From Methanobacteriota archaeon (GTDB lineage Archaea > Thermoplasmatota > Poseidoniia > Poseidoniales > Thalassarchaeaceae), in assembly GCA_002718995.2 (NCBI GenBank), contig PBGL02000011.1, positions 1 to 64,000 of the forward strand: a stretch of DNA of 64,000 bases, written 5' to 3'. Both the position numbers and the translations under genes were made by a program. The notes beneath the pieces are model-generated. The model worked only from the letters and a program-made list of their open reading frames with translations, had not been told where the DNA came from and did no database searches. Positions 47,550 to 57,206 of this stretch are shown in pieces. How positions within the stretch are numbered: the first letter of the stretch is position 1; each line of letters begins with the position of its first letter.

Positions 47550-48830
47550 ATGTCCGACTGGAGTGCCAAGAATCCGTATTCGTCCACCCTTACAGACAAC
47601 TTCATTTTGAACGGAGAGGGCTCAGGTAAAGAGACTAGGCATATCGTTTTCGATATGGGCGATTCAGGGATGACCTACAAGTCAGGAGACGCATTAGGGG
47701 TCATTCCGAGATGCCCTCCCGAAATAGTTGAGGAATTGCTGGGACTCTGTGGATTCTCAGGCGATGAGATCGTCGAGACCCACGTTGGGGACTTTCCGAT
47801 AAGAGAGGCGCTTACTGACAAATATGAGATTCACCGAGTCTCGAAGAAGTGGATAGAGGCATTGGGATCTAGGCTGATATCCGATGACTCAGAATTGGAA
47901 ATCCGGATGGTTAGCAGGTCTCGGACATCAACCAGAGATGGCTCGTTAATGGTCGATTGGTCTGGTAGTGGTGAAGAGGGAGATTTACCGGAGGGGTATG
48001 TCGAGATTGGCACATTGGCCGATCCATCTGAAACGCTGTGGAGGGAGCTGACATCAGATTCAGACGCGATGGAGGACTACATGTGGTCAAGGGATTACGT
48101 CGATGCCCTTTCTGACTTCGGTCATTTGGGATTCACACCTCAGCAGATGGTCGAGGGAATGGATCGGCTGAAGCCAAGATTGTATTCCATAGCAAGTAGC
48201 CCAGATTTTGAGCCAGGCACTGTTCATCTAACCGTTGGAATCGTCAGATACAACCACCATGAAAGGGACAGGGCCGGACTTTGCACGGGATATATGGCCG
48301 ATAGGTGCGAAGTCGCAAATACCGAGATTGGAGTGTTCATGTCACCTACTCGATCGTTCGTCCTTCCCGAGGACGGCACAACGGACATGATCATGGTTGG
48401 GCCAGGGACTGGGATAGCTCCATTCAGAGCATTTCTGCAGCAGAGGGAGCTTGATGGGGCGACTGGTAGGAACTGGCTATTCTTCGGCGATTGGACTGAA
48501 GAAGGGGAGTATTACTACAGGGAAGAGATGGAGGAATGGAAGGACAAGGGCGTACTCAATAGGCACGATCTCGCATGGTCCAGGGCAGGCGCCGAGAAAG
48601 TCTACGTCCAGCACCTCATGGAGAAGAATGGCGAGGAAATCTGGGAATGGATTAGCGGTGGAGGGTATTTTTACGTCTGCGGAGACAAGAATTACATGGC
48701 CAAGGACGTACATAAGATGCTCATTTCCATTTGCGCCAAATATGGCGAAATGAGTGACGAAGAGGCGAAGGACTTCGTCGAGACCGGACTTATGAAAACC
48801 GAAAAGCGCTACCTCAGGGATGTATACTGA
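47550..48830 (+). CDS. CysJ/CPR-type FAD/NAD(P)H oxidoreductase without flavodoxin domain
   Basis: YKSGDALGVIPRCPPEIVEELL; LKPRLYSIASSPD; DMIMVGPGTGIAPFRAFLQQR; WLFFGDWTEEGEYYYREE; GGYFYVCGDKNYMAKDVHKML. Confidence 0.9.
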   Translation: MSDWSAKNPYSSTLTDNFILNGEGSGKETRHIVFDMGDSGMTYKSGDALGVIPRCPPEIVEELLGLCGFSGDEIVETHVGDFPIREALTDKYEIHRVSKKWIEALGSRLISDDSELEIRMVSRSRTSTRDGSLMVDWSGSGEEGDLPEGYVEIGTLADPSETLWRELTSDSDAMEDYMWSRDYVDALSDFGHLGFTPQQMVEGMDRLKPRLYSIASSPDFEPGTVHLTVGIVRYNHHERDRAGLCTGYMADRCEVANTEIGVFMSPTRSFVLPEDGTTDMIMVGPGTGIAPFRAFLQQRELDGATGRNWLFFGDWTEEGEYYYREEMEEWKDKGVLNRHDLAWSRAGAEKVYVQHLMEKNGEEIWEWISGGGYFYVCGDKNYMAKDVHKMLISICAKYGEMSDEEAKDFVETGLMKTEKRYLRDVY

Positions 48831-48893
48831 CCCACTCAACGATGTGTCAATTGCCGATTTAATCATAGGGCTCTTTCCTCAGCAGCACATCAG

Positions 48894-50240
48894 ATGTTCA
48901 GGAGGGTGCTGATCGCGAATCGCGGTGAAATAGCTCTCAGGATACTAAGATCCCTGAGAGCAATGGGAATAGACGCCGTCATAATTCATGGTAAAGAGGA
49001 CAGACTTTCGCTCCCTGTAAGGCTCGCCGATGAGGGAGTCCATATCCCCCGTTCAGACCCACTAGCCTCGTATCTTGATATTGAGGCAATCGTAGAAGCG
49101 GCGAAGGAAGTCGGCGCTGATGCCGTACATCCTGGATATGGTTTCTTGGCAGAGAATCCAGTCTTCGCTCAGAGGCTCGAGGATGAAGGCATTACTTTCA
49201 TCGGCCCAAGTCCAGATGTTCTCAGATTACTTGGAGACAAGATTACTGCTAGGGATGCAATGACAAAGGCTGGAATACCCGTTGCAAGGGGCTCGGATGG
49301 ACCGATTTCCGAACCGAAAGAAGCCTCCGAGCAGGCGGAAGAGATTGGCTACCCAGTAATCATCAAGGCCGCTGCAGGAGGGGGTGGCATCGGGATGCAA
49401 GTTGTCGAATCGCCAGATGATTTCGACAAAGCGCTGAGGCTCTGCCAGGGCCGGGCACTTTCTGCATTTGGAGATGACAGGGTATTCTTGGAGAAATTCA
49501 TCAAGGGCGCCCAGCACATAGAGTTCCAAGTTCTCGGGGACGGGAAAAAGGCAATTCACTTCGGCGAGAGGTTCTGCTCCATACAGAGGAGACACCAGAA
49601 GATTTTGGAAGAAGGGCCATGGCTTTCTGAGGAGGTCAGATCGGAACTTGGCTCCAAAGTGGTCGCCGGAGCAGAGGCGGTTGGCTACAAAGGACTCGCA
49701 ACCTTTGAATTCCTGCGTGATGACAATGGAGAATTCTTCTTTCTAGAAGTCAACCCAAGGGTTCAGGTTGAGCATACAGTGACTGAGATGATCACTGGAT
49801 ATGACTTAGTCTCACTTGGAATCAGGATCGCCGCAGGAGAATCTTTGCCGATCTCTCAGGATGAGGTGGAAATCAAAGGGCATGCCATTCAAGTCAGAGT
49901 CAATGCCGAGAATCCATCTACCTTGACACCCTCTCCAGGAAGGCTTTGGGAGTGCCATTGGCCCGGTGGACCGGGAATCAGGATAGACTCCCATGCTCAC
50001 ACGGGTTATGACATGCCTGCAGTTTTCGACTCGCTCCTATCGAAGATAATTTCGTGGGGATCCGATCGTGATCAAGCCATCTCCAGGATGGAGGCCGCTC
50101 TTTCGGAAACAATACTCCTTGGCGTAGATACTCTGATCCCCCTGCATCAGGAGATTCTCAAAGAGGAGGACTTCCTAAATAGGGATGTCACAATAAGGTA
50201 CCTAGAGGAACATCCTGATTTGGTAGGTGGAGGCAATTGA
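48894..50240 (+). CDS. Biotin carboxylase (acyl-CoA carboxylase BC subunit)
   Basis: RRVLIANRGEIALRILRSLRAMGI; DAVHPGYGFLAENPVF; VIIKAAAGGGGIGMQVV; FLEVNPRVQVEHTVTEMITGYDLV. ~449 aa, BC domain only. Confidence 0.95.
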   Translation: MFRRVLIANRGEIALRILRSLRAMGIDAVIIHGKEDRLSLPVRLADEGVHIPRSDPLASYLDIEAIVEAAKEVGADAVHPGYGFLAENPVFAQRLEDEGITFIGPSPDVLRLLGDKITARDAMTKAGIPVARGSDGPISEPKEASEQAEEIGYPVIIKAAAGGGGIGMQVVESPDDFDKALRLCQGRALSAFGDDRVFLEKFIKGAQHIEFQVLGDGKKAIHFGERFCSIQRRHQKILEEGPWLSEEVRSELGSKVVAGAEAVGYKGLATFEFLRDDNGEFFFLEVNPRVQVEHTVTEMITGYDLVSLGIRIAAGESLPISQDEVEIKGHAIQVRVNAENPSTLTPSPGRLWECHWPGGPGIRIDSHAHTGYDMPAVFDSLLSKIISWGSDRDQAISRMEAALSETILLGVDTLIPLHQEILKEEDFLNRDVTIRYLEEHPDLVGGGN

Positions 50241-51204
50241 CATGGAGATGGTCATCGTTGGGAGCATAGGTTACGATGACATCCAAACGCCCGAAGAGAA
50301 TGGAAGTGGCATTCTGGGCGGAGCCGCCTCACACTCTGGCTTATCTGCCTCCTTCCACATGCGACCACTCCCTGGAAAACCTCCCCGTATAGGCATAGTT
50401 AGTGCGGTTGGAGAAGACTTCTCGACATATCACCAGATGGTTCTTGAGGATGCGGGCATGAATCTTTCTGGAGTCGTAGTTGTCGATGGTAAAACGTTCA
50501 GGTGGTCCGGCAAGTATGATGACTCCATGGACAGGGTGACAACAATTTCCACAGATCTCAATGTATTGGAAAACTTCACTCCGGTGATTCCAGACGCATG
50601 GACAGAACCAGACGTACTTTTCTGTGCAAATGCACACCCTAGAATTCAGCTTGCGGCATTGAATCAGTGCCCAGGTGCCAGAATAACAGTTTTGGACTCT
50701 TTCAGATTGTGGATAGAAGACGAGTTCGAACTACTTTCTGAAGCTATGAGAAATGTGGACGTTGTGATAATTAATGAGGAAGAAGTCTGCTCTATTGCCG
50801 ATGAGCAGGTACTCACAAAGGCGATCTCATCGGTTATGTCAGGGAGCTCTCTTCATGGGGGCGAGTCAGCAGGCCCCGGCCCCAGAAGTCTCATTGTAAA
50901 GAGAGGCAGTAGCGGGGTATTGGCGCATTTGCCTTGTGGCACTATAGCACTGCCTTCCTATCCGACCGAGAATATGGTTGACCCAACCGGATGCGGAGAT
51001 ACATTTGCCGGCGCATTGTTCGCTTGCCTGATTGGTCACGAAGGCCCCTTGAATGACTCCGAGGTCATGAGGAATGCACTGGTTCATGCCACAGTCACAG
51101 CATCCTACTGCGTCGAGCAACTGGGTACCAAGGGCGTAAGGAGCCTGGGAAGGGGGGCCTATCATGCTCGTGCGGATAGGTACAGAAGAATAGTTGGAAT
51201 ATGA
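50241..51204 (+). CDS. PfkB/ribokinase family carbohydrate kinase
   Basis: GILGGAASHSGLSASF; VVIINEEEVCSIA; LIVKRGSSGVLAH; VDPTGCGDTFAGALFACLIGHEG. ORF begins 50227; ATG near 50241 preferred. Confidence 0.9.
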
Positions 51205-52857
51205 TCACTCGAGTCTACGTACCCCGGGAATGTGATGCTGCTCATCGCTCGGAGAAGATCTCCTCAGTTGTGAGAACCTAAGCCCCGAGTCAGGCTCTGG
51301 TGCTGAAGTAGTCACTTCATCTCCTCCTTCCAAGACACTCCTGACTCTACGATCAAGGGCGTCCTTGGCAGATGATGGGGGATTCAGGGCCCTCCTGCTT
51401 TCCATCCTCCTAACCACATCTGCCTGGTGATCCTGGTCACTTCGCAACCTGAGGTATTGTGATGTTCTGAATCTCTCTTCTTCAGAATATTCAGCTCCAT
51501 CAGGATCTCCATACTGGGAAGAGTAGCTTTCCTTTTCTCTATCCCTGGCCCTGCTTTTCGGCCTAAGAATGGAAACAATCCAGCTCGGCTTACCCCTAGA
51601 TCTAGCTATACCTTTCGTATTGACGCGACCGCCGTTCATGGATGTCGCCAACTTCGAAATCCCCGGATAGTCCTCGAGGGCGGAGTTGTCGATTGGTGGG
51701 GCCGTCAGTGCCTTTCTCGATTGTGCCTGTCTGGCCTTGGCCATCTTTACCAAACCAGGCCTACACTCCTCCCTTACGGCTTCCACTGTTGGCTCGGGCA
51801 GTGATTGAGCGTTGAATGGTAAAGCCGGCTCTCCGAATCTACTATGAGCAGACTTGATCATTTCTGAGCTTGATGAAACCCTGGAGAATGCCTCGCTAGG
51901 CTCATTGAAAATCTCTCCAAAGACAGGCTCTTCGTCTTCGAGGGGACTGGCCTGCGCCGGGGAATCGTCATCATCGAACATGCCTCCGAAACCGAACATA
52001 TCGGCTGCACCAGAAAGAGCCGACTCAATCCGGCTTTCCGAAGTAGGCACAGGCTCCTTCTCCCTGTACCAATCAGGGGACTCCTGCCTTCCCCAAGCCC
52101 TTTCGTAAGCCGATATCGACTTCTCTGACTCATTAGTCGCGAAGTCTGGTATTTCAGGAGATGGAACCTGTTCTTCTTGGAATGACCTCCAGTTGAACTC
52201 AGGCTGAATTCCCTCAGGTTCTGCCTGAAACGCCCCATCTATTTTCAAATCTGGTGCCGATGGAGAAAGATCTGCAATTGCAGGTGGTGCGGGCATAGGG
52301 AGTGCCATTGTCGTGGGCGCTGCCCCTCCGGCATCCATGTATGCTGGGAATATCGGTAATTCAGTCTCTATGTCTTCCAGGCCAATCCTGGCATCAATGA
52401 CGCTATCTCCGCTCCTTACGCGATCTACCATTAGGCATAGTCGCATCAAGGCCCCGTCGCTTCCACTGATCATGTGACGCTCGTTGCCATTCTCGATGAC
52501 CAGTGTCGATTTCCTCAGCGAGAGATACGACATTATGGAGATCCCTCCGGCTACAGAAACCGCCCAACCAACAGGGGGGAGAAGTACAGAGTATCCCAAC
52601 CCCATTGCAACGGCACCAATTATCGGAGTCCCCCCTGGAAGGCTCGGGACCTTCATGTGCCTCATTTTAGATATCGATTCCAAATCCATTCTGATTCCAT
52701 ACCCATCGAACCTCTCGAGGGTCAGCTGACGCTCAGTAAGTATCGCGCAGAATCTACCTCTGATCCCGACCAAACTCAGGTTTCCGATTAATTCGGCTTC
52801 TCCTTCCGTTCGGCCAGGCCTAAGCCCGGCTATATGCATCCCAGATGTCGAGCGCAT
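51205..52857 (-). CDS. Hypothetical membrane-associated protein with long low-complexity C-terminal region
   Basis: N-terminal PH-like/TM region (GTPIIGAVAMGLGYSVLLPPVGWAVSVAGGISIMSYLS) followed by ~380 aa acidic and charged, low-order sequence. Confidence 0.65.
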   Translation of the reverse strand: MRSTSGMHIAGLRPGRTEGEAELIGNLSLVGIRGRFCAILTERQLTLERFDGYGIRMDLESISKMRHMKVPSLPGGTPIIGAVAMGLGYSVLLPPVGWAVSVAGGISIMSYLSLRKSTLVIENGNERHMISGSDGALMRLCLMVDRVRSGDSVIDARIGLEDIETELPIFPAYMDAGGAAPTTMALPMPAPPAIADLSPSAPDLKIDGAFQAEPEGIQPEFNWRSFQEEQVPSPEIPDFATNESEKSISAYERAWGRQESPDWYREKEPVPTSESRIESALSGAADMFGFGGMFDDDDSPAQASPLEDEEPVFGEIFNEPSEAFSRVSSSSEMIKSAHSRFGEPALPFNAQSLPEPTVEAVREECRPGLVKMAKARQAQSRKALTAPPIDNSALEDYPGISKLATSMNGGRVNTKGIARSRGKPSWIVSILRPKSRARDREKESYSSQYGDPDGAEYSEEERFRTSQYLRLRSDQDHQADVVRRMESRRALNPPSSAKDALDRRVRSVLEGGDEVTTSAPEPDSGLRFSQLRRSSPSDEQHHIPGVRRLE

Positions 52858-52921
52858 CTCTACCGGTATAAGTTCTAGGGGCGGCGTCCGCCTCAGGACC
52901 CATCTTATTGGGTGAAAAAAA

Positions 52922-53905
52922 TCAAGCCGAGGACAACCTGGAAAGACTTCCGATTATCCTCATTGGGAGCGCATCAAGCTGGACCAGGATCACTCTGGAT
53001 TCACCACTCTCCCTTACTAGTAAGGGACTCTCCCAATTTATTCGAAGCCCACCTTCCATGATTTCATCCACCCTGCCTACTCTGAATTGCATGTCCACAG
53101 ATGCATGAATGACATCACCGACCGAGAGCTCCCTCTTCTGAAATGGGGCCTTCGATAGTGATCCCATGGAGGAGGTGTGCGCCGTTACAGAGCTAGAACC
53201 CTTGTGAACGATAACACTCCCCTTCCCCAATACTCCTTCCTTCAGGCCTCTGAATGCTATTCCCACCCTGTCTCCCGAGTTAGCTTGCTCGACGTCCTCG
53301 TCCATCACTTGCAGACTCCTAACTATCGCGGAGTTTCCCCCTGGCAATTCCTCCACTTCGTCATGCTTGCGGATGACCCCCGATTGGACATACCCTATTC
53401 CAACAGTTCCAATTCCCTGTACGTTGAAGTGCTGGTCAAGAGGGACGATTAGGGAATTCTCGACTGAGCTTTCCATCGCCATCTCGAAGAGAGAATGTCT
53501 GATTTCGTGGGGTTCGGGACAATTCTCCAATATTTCCCAATTCAATCCCGCCTGGGGCAGCAGCATCTTCACCTGTTCTGGATCTACCCATCCACCTTCT
53601 TCCGGCTTGATTATGACAATTCCCCTTTCCACGCCGGCGCAGCCAAAAGCCACCAGGCACTCCCCGAGAGCAGCGTCAATTTTCGATACCTCGATTAGAC
53701 CGACCCTTGAAACGTTCAGAACCGAAAGAAGTGGCCTGATGCTATCTGGATGTTTCAGGGGCCTCAGGATTGATAGTACACGGGACTCATCGCCCACAGT
53801 TTCCTTGTGGACATACGAATCAACATCTCGTGAATCACCCTTCTTGGCAAGAGTACGAGCAAACTCATCGGTACCAACGAATCCGACGTTCAGTACCGAC
53901 ATCAT
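52922..53905 (-). CDS. EF-Tu/SelB-related protein with degenerate GTPase domain
   Basis: EF-Tu domain 2-like GTVGIGYVQSGVIRKHDEVEELPGGNSAIVRSLQVMDEDVEQANSGDRVGIAFRGLKEGVLGKGSVI; N-terminal NVGFVGTDEFARTLAKKGD lacks the GHVDHGKT P-loop. Confidence 0.75.
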   Translation of the reverse strand: MMSVLNVGFVGTDEFARTLAKKGDSRDVDSYVHKETVGDESRVLSILRPLKHPDSIRPLLSVLNVSRVGLIEVSKIDAALGECLVAFGCAGVERGIVIIKPEEGGWVDPEQVKMLLPQAGLNWEILENCPEPHEIRHSLFEMAMESSVENSLIVPLDQHFNVQGIGTVGIGYVQSGVIRKHDEVEELPGGNSAIVRSLQVMDEDVEQANSGDRVGIAFRGLKEGVLGKGSVIVHKGSSSVTAHTSSMGSLSKAPFQKRELSVGDVIHASVDMQFRVGRVDEIMEGGLRINWESPLLVRESGESRVILVQLDALPMRIIGSLSRLSSA

Positions 53906-53926
53906 CTCACCCAGTCGATCTCGGAC

Positions 53927-54385
53927 TCAAGGAGTTCCACGCATAGCGTCACGTGCATTCTGTGCACCGTCCCAGAGAGATTTCTCATCTTCATTGGACG
54001 GAGTGAATTGAGGAACCGAGATAGGCTTCATGGAATCATCTATGGCTACCATAAAGAAATAGCCAGAGCAAATCTCCTCGGGTTCCCAGTCTGATCGTGT
54101 CATTCGGCAGGACCTAACTTGGACACCGACTGTTCGGGGGGAAGTCCAGACAACGCGTGCTATGGTCCTAATCACATCTCCCTGATATGCAGGCCTCTTG
54201 AACTTCAAAGCATCCACGGAGACAGTAACGAATTCCCTATGGGCAAACTTGCTCGCTGCCATTCCAGCAGCAGTGTCCATGATGGACATCAACCGTCCCC
54301 CAAATAGGGTATCAAGTGCGTTTGTATCGCCTGGAAAGACCTCATTGAGTAGGACTACTGGCTCAGTAGAGCGTGGCTCACCCAT
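53927..54385 (-). CDS. Hotdog-fold acyl-CoA thioesterase
   Basis: VFPGDTNALDTLFGGRLMSIMDTAAGMAASKFAHREFVTVSVDALKFKRPAYQGDVIRTIARVVWTSPRTVGVQV. Confidence 0.9.
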   Translation of the reverse strand: MGEPRSTEPVVLLNEVFPGDTNALDTLFGGRLMSIMDTAAGMAASKFAHREFVTVSVDALKFKRPAYQGDVIRTIARVVWTSPRTVGVQVRSCRMTRSDWEPEEICSGYFFMVAIDDSMKPISVPQFTPSNEDEKSLWDGAQNARDAMRGTP

Positions 54386-54497
54386 GTTCCTCGATTAGGC
54401 GCCGAGGTCGTTCCCCCTTGAATCCATCACCCGGATTTACTCATCGGGAAGCGAAAATGACCGCTTAGTTCAATCGAAAGAGGCCACTCGCAACTCC

Positions 54498-55382
54498 ATG
54501 GTTCGTTTGGCACTGAGAATCCGGAACTGGCTCGCCGGCGGGCCGGTCCACACTTCTGAAACCATAACAGGGCCACCCACGAATGTCCCAGAACTCGGAT
54601 GGAGGGAGAAGACTCTCGACGATCCGGATGGGGGCAAGATAGTTTTGTGGCCACATCTTCCTTGTGTTAGGATGCCCCATGGCCTCAGGTCTAGGAGAGT
54701 GTGGGACGGAGTAGCATTCCTATTGAGTCATAACGATATTTCTATGATGAAGGAGGAGGAGAAACAGGACAGGGCTAGTCCAGGGGTTCACAATGAGGCT
54801 GCGATGGCCTCGGGGACCACCCTTGGCAGATTGGTTAGGGAACTAGAGGGACTGGATATTGAGGGGCCCAGGATCCCAGATCCCGAGCAGATCAGACATA
54901 TTCTCCATGCTGAGAATTCTCGGGGGGGACTCCCAGTTTTCCCCATAGAGCCCGACCTAGATGATGCCGAATGGTCAGATTGGCTAGAGCGCAGTGCCGA
55001 GAAGCAAGTCAATGTCGCAACTTTGCTATCCACGCTAACTCTTGGTAGGCGATGGTCTAGGAATTCATCATCAGCCATTTCCAAGATTCTCCCCGACAAG
55101 GAGGTCGGGGTCGATCTAGGTGCAGCTGCAGCGGCATGCGCAGCTTGGTGGTTAGAGGAGGAAGGGGTTCTTGGTGACTCCCTATACTCCGAGAGAGACT
55201 TGCGCTTCGCTTCTAGGATAAGGGGTGCCCTGGCCGACTTGAGGGACAGTAGGGTTGATGATGAGAAAGCACAGGAGCCCACACTGATGGTACCTGTTCA
55301 CCAAGCCAGACTCCCCTCAATCGAGGCCGCGATTTCCAGATGGCCAATGCCTGAGGCCCTCCAGAAGGAGGAACAGAAATGA
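54498..55382 (+). CDS. Conserved-looking hypothetical protein
   Basis: 295-codon ORF whose stop overlaps the start of the TBP-like gene (ATGA); no recognised domain. Confidence 0.65.
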   Translation: MVRLALRIRNWLAGGPVHTSETITGPPTNVPELGWREKTLDDPDGGKIVLWPHLPCVRMPHGLRSRRVWDGVAFLLSHNDISMMKEEEKQDRASPGVHNEAAMASGTTLGRLVRELEGLDIEGPRIPDPEQIRHILHAENSRGGLPVFPIEPDLDDAEWSDWLERSAEKQVNVATLLSTLTLGRRWSRNSSSAISKILPDKEVGVDLGAAAAACAAWWLEEEGVLGDSLYSERDLRFASRIRGALADLRDSRVDDEKAQEPTLMVPVHQARLPSIEAAISRWPMPEALQKEEQK

Positions 55383-55903
55383 CTAATTCTCCATCATTCG
55401 TAGTGGAGACCCAGACATTCAGATTCAGTCCAACTGCCCCTATTGATCTTGACGAGGCAGTATCGTTAGCCGGCGGTTCCAGGAGCGGGGATTATGTGGT
55501 AATCTCTCATGAGAAACCAAGGGCTACCTATGTGGTGGAGCCCGACGGATCAGTCCTTGTTCATGGTCTGGCGAGGGCAGAGGTGGCCGAGCTCGCTGTT
55601 CAAGAGCTACTGCTGACGCTGGGTCAAGCTATCGACGGTCTTTCAATGGAGTCAGGGGAGATGTTAGTTAGCTTTTCAATAGGGAGGGCGGTGATTGAAG
55701 ACATCGCAATCAGGAGATTTGAGGATGTTTCAAAGGACGAGAGGTTAGGGGCCCTCAGGATAGACGCCTCGTTACACAGATCTACATTGATCATTTACGA
55801 TAATGGAAGAGGAGTTGTGATCGGCCAGTCGTCCAGGAGAATAGCTGAGATGGCCGTCCGTCATTGGGTCGCACAGCTTGATGGAGAGGGAGCTTTGGCG
55901 TGA
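55379..55903 (+). CDS. Divergent TBP-fold protein
   Basis: Two repeats with TBP-like pattern: VVISHEKPRATYVVEPDGSVLVHGLARAEVAELAVQELLLTLG and LRIDASLHRSTLIIYDNGRGVVIGQSSRRIAEMAVRHWVAQL. Confidence 0.7.
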   Translation: MTNSPSFVVETQTFRFSPTAPIDLDEAVSLAGGSRSGDYVVISHEKPRATYVVEPDGSVLVHGLARAEVAELAVQELLLTLGQAIDGLSMESGEMLVSFSIGRAVIEDIAIRRFEDVSKDERLGALRIDASLHRSTLIIYDNGRGVVIGQSSRRIAEMAVRHWVAQLDGEGALA

Positions 55904-55908
55904 GAAAA

Positions 55909-56789
55909 TGCTGGAAAATGGCATTTGGACAGGGCCAATAATGGATCAACATATCCATTTAGATCGGAGCAACAGGTTCCTTAGCGCCATAGAGGAGTTT
56001 TCTCAATCCGGCGGAACGGCGATAATGCTTGTACACAAACCCGGGTTCTCAGGGCAACTGCCATTAGACCTGGATGGTTACAGAGATGCGTACTCACAAA
56101 CCGTCTCAATGGCGGAAGTGGTCAGGAAAAAGACCGGGATAGAGGTAGGAGTGACCCTTGGCCCCCACCCAGTTGTTTGGGACTTACAAGCCAACCAAAT
56201 GGGCGTAAAGAAGTCAACCGAGTTACATATCGAGGCTGTGGGATTGGCCTTGGACATGATTGAATCCGGCACGGCTTCTTGTCTTGGAGAGGTCGGCCGT
56301 CCACACTATCAGGTCGATAACGAGAGATGGGGCCATGCAAACGAGGTTCTTCAGGAGGTAATGTCAATGGCCGCAGTCGAAAAAGTACCAATACAGCTCC
56401 ATGTTGAGGACAGGGGCAAGGAAACTTGCAGAGAACTAGCTGAAATGTGCGATTCCGCGGGCCTTCCAAGGTCAAATGCAATCAGACATTTCTCTCCTGC
56501 TGACATAAGCACGGAATTCACTAGTGGCCTCTCTTCAACCGTCAACATGGGAAAGGGGAGTGTGACTGGACTGGTAGAGACTATTTCCAAATCGGACTCC
56601 AAGTGGGGGATGGAGACAGACTTCCTGGATGATCCGAATAGGCCCGGTGCAGTACTGGGGCCCAAGACCGTCCCAAAGAGGACCCAGAGGCTATGCTCAG
56701 CATTGCTCGAATCGGGTTGGGAAGAGGATGATGTAGTCGCCCTATTACTAAACATCCACGAGGTATGGCCGAAGCAGCTGTACAGTTGA
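55909..56789 (+). CDS. TatD-related metal-dependent hydrolase
   Basis: GPIMDQHIHLDRSNRFL; GVTLGPHPVVWDL; CLGEVGRPHY; IQLHVEDRG; METDFLDDPNRPG. Start 55909 inside ORF 55878..56789. Confidence 0.85.
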
Positions 56790-56984
56790 CTACTCAAACT
56801 TCGTTTTGGGAGTAAATGTCAGTATCCCTCCGCTAATGAAAAGTAGAATTGAGTACACGAAGAAACTAGACTCGCTGAATTGATAATCAATTCCAAGAGC
56901 ATCAATTGACATAGTCCAGAACGGGCCGTTAGCAGGCATGAAGACAATCATCATGACAATACCAAGCCTCTGCCTCCAAAGCAT
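56790..56984 (-). CDS. Small membrane protein (64 aa)
   Basis: Two hydrophobic segments; fills the gap between the TatD-like gene and the tRNA. Confidence 0.4.
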   Translation of the reverse strand: MLWRQRLGIVMMIVFMPANGPFWTMSIDALGIDYQFSESSFFVYSILLFISGGILTFTPKTKFE

Positions 56985-57077
56985 GTCAGTGCGAAGAGCA
57001 CCCCTCTTTTCAAGGAGAGTCCCGTATCCCCTGCAAACCGAATCGATTTAGAGAGGCCCTGCGCTCGCGAAGCCACA

Positions 57078-57152
57078 GCGCCTGTAGTGAAGGGGTTATC
57101 ACAAGAGGTTTCCAACCTCTTGTCCCGGGTTCAAATCCCGGCGGGCGCACCA
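57078..57152 (+). tRNA. tRNA-Gly (anticodon TCC)
   Basis: GCGCCTG-TA-GTG-AAGGGGTTAT-CAC-A-AGAGG-TTTCCAA-CCTCT-TGTC-CCGGG-TTCAAAT-CCCGG-CGGGCGC-A-CCA cloverleaf; CCA encoded. Confidence 0.95.
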
Positions 57153-57206
57153 ACAATGAGGATATGCCAGTGAAGCATTCAAACGCACCCGTCTCTCCCC
57201 TGCCCC

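Noticed and set aside
48894-50240. Complete acyl-CoA carboxylase operon
   Set aside because: Only the biotin carboxylase gene is present; neighbours are a flavoprotein reductase and a PfkB kinase, with no carboxyltransferase or BCCP gene nearby.
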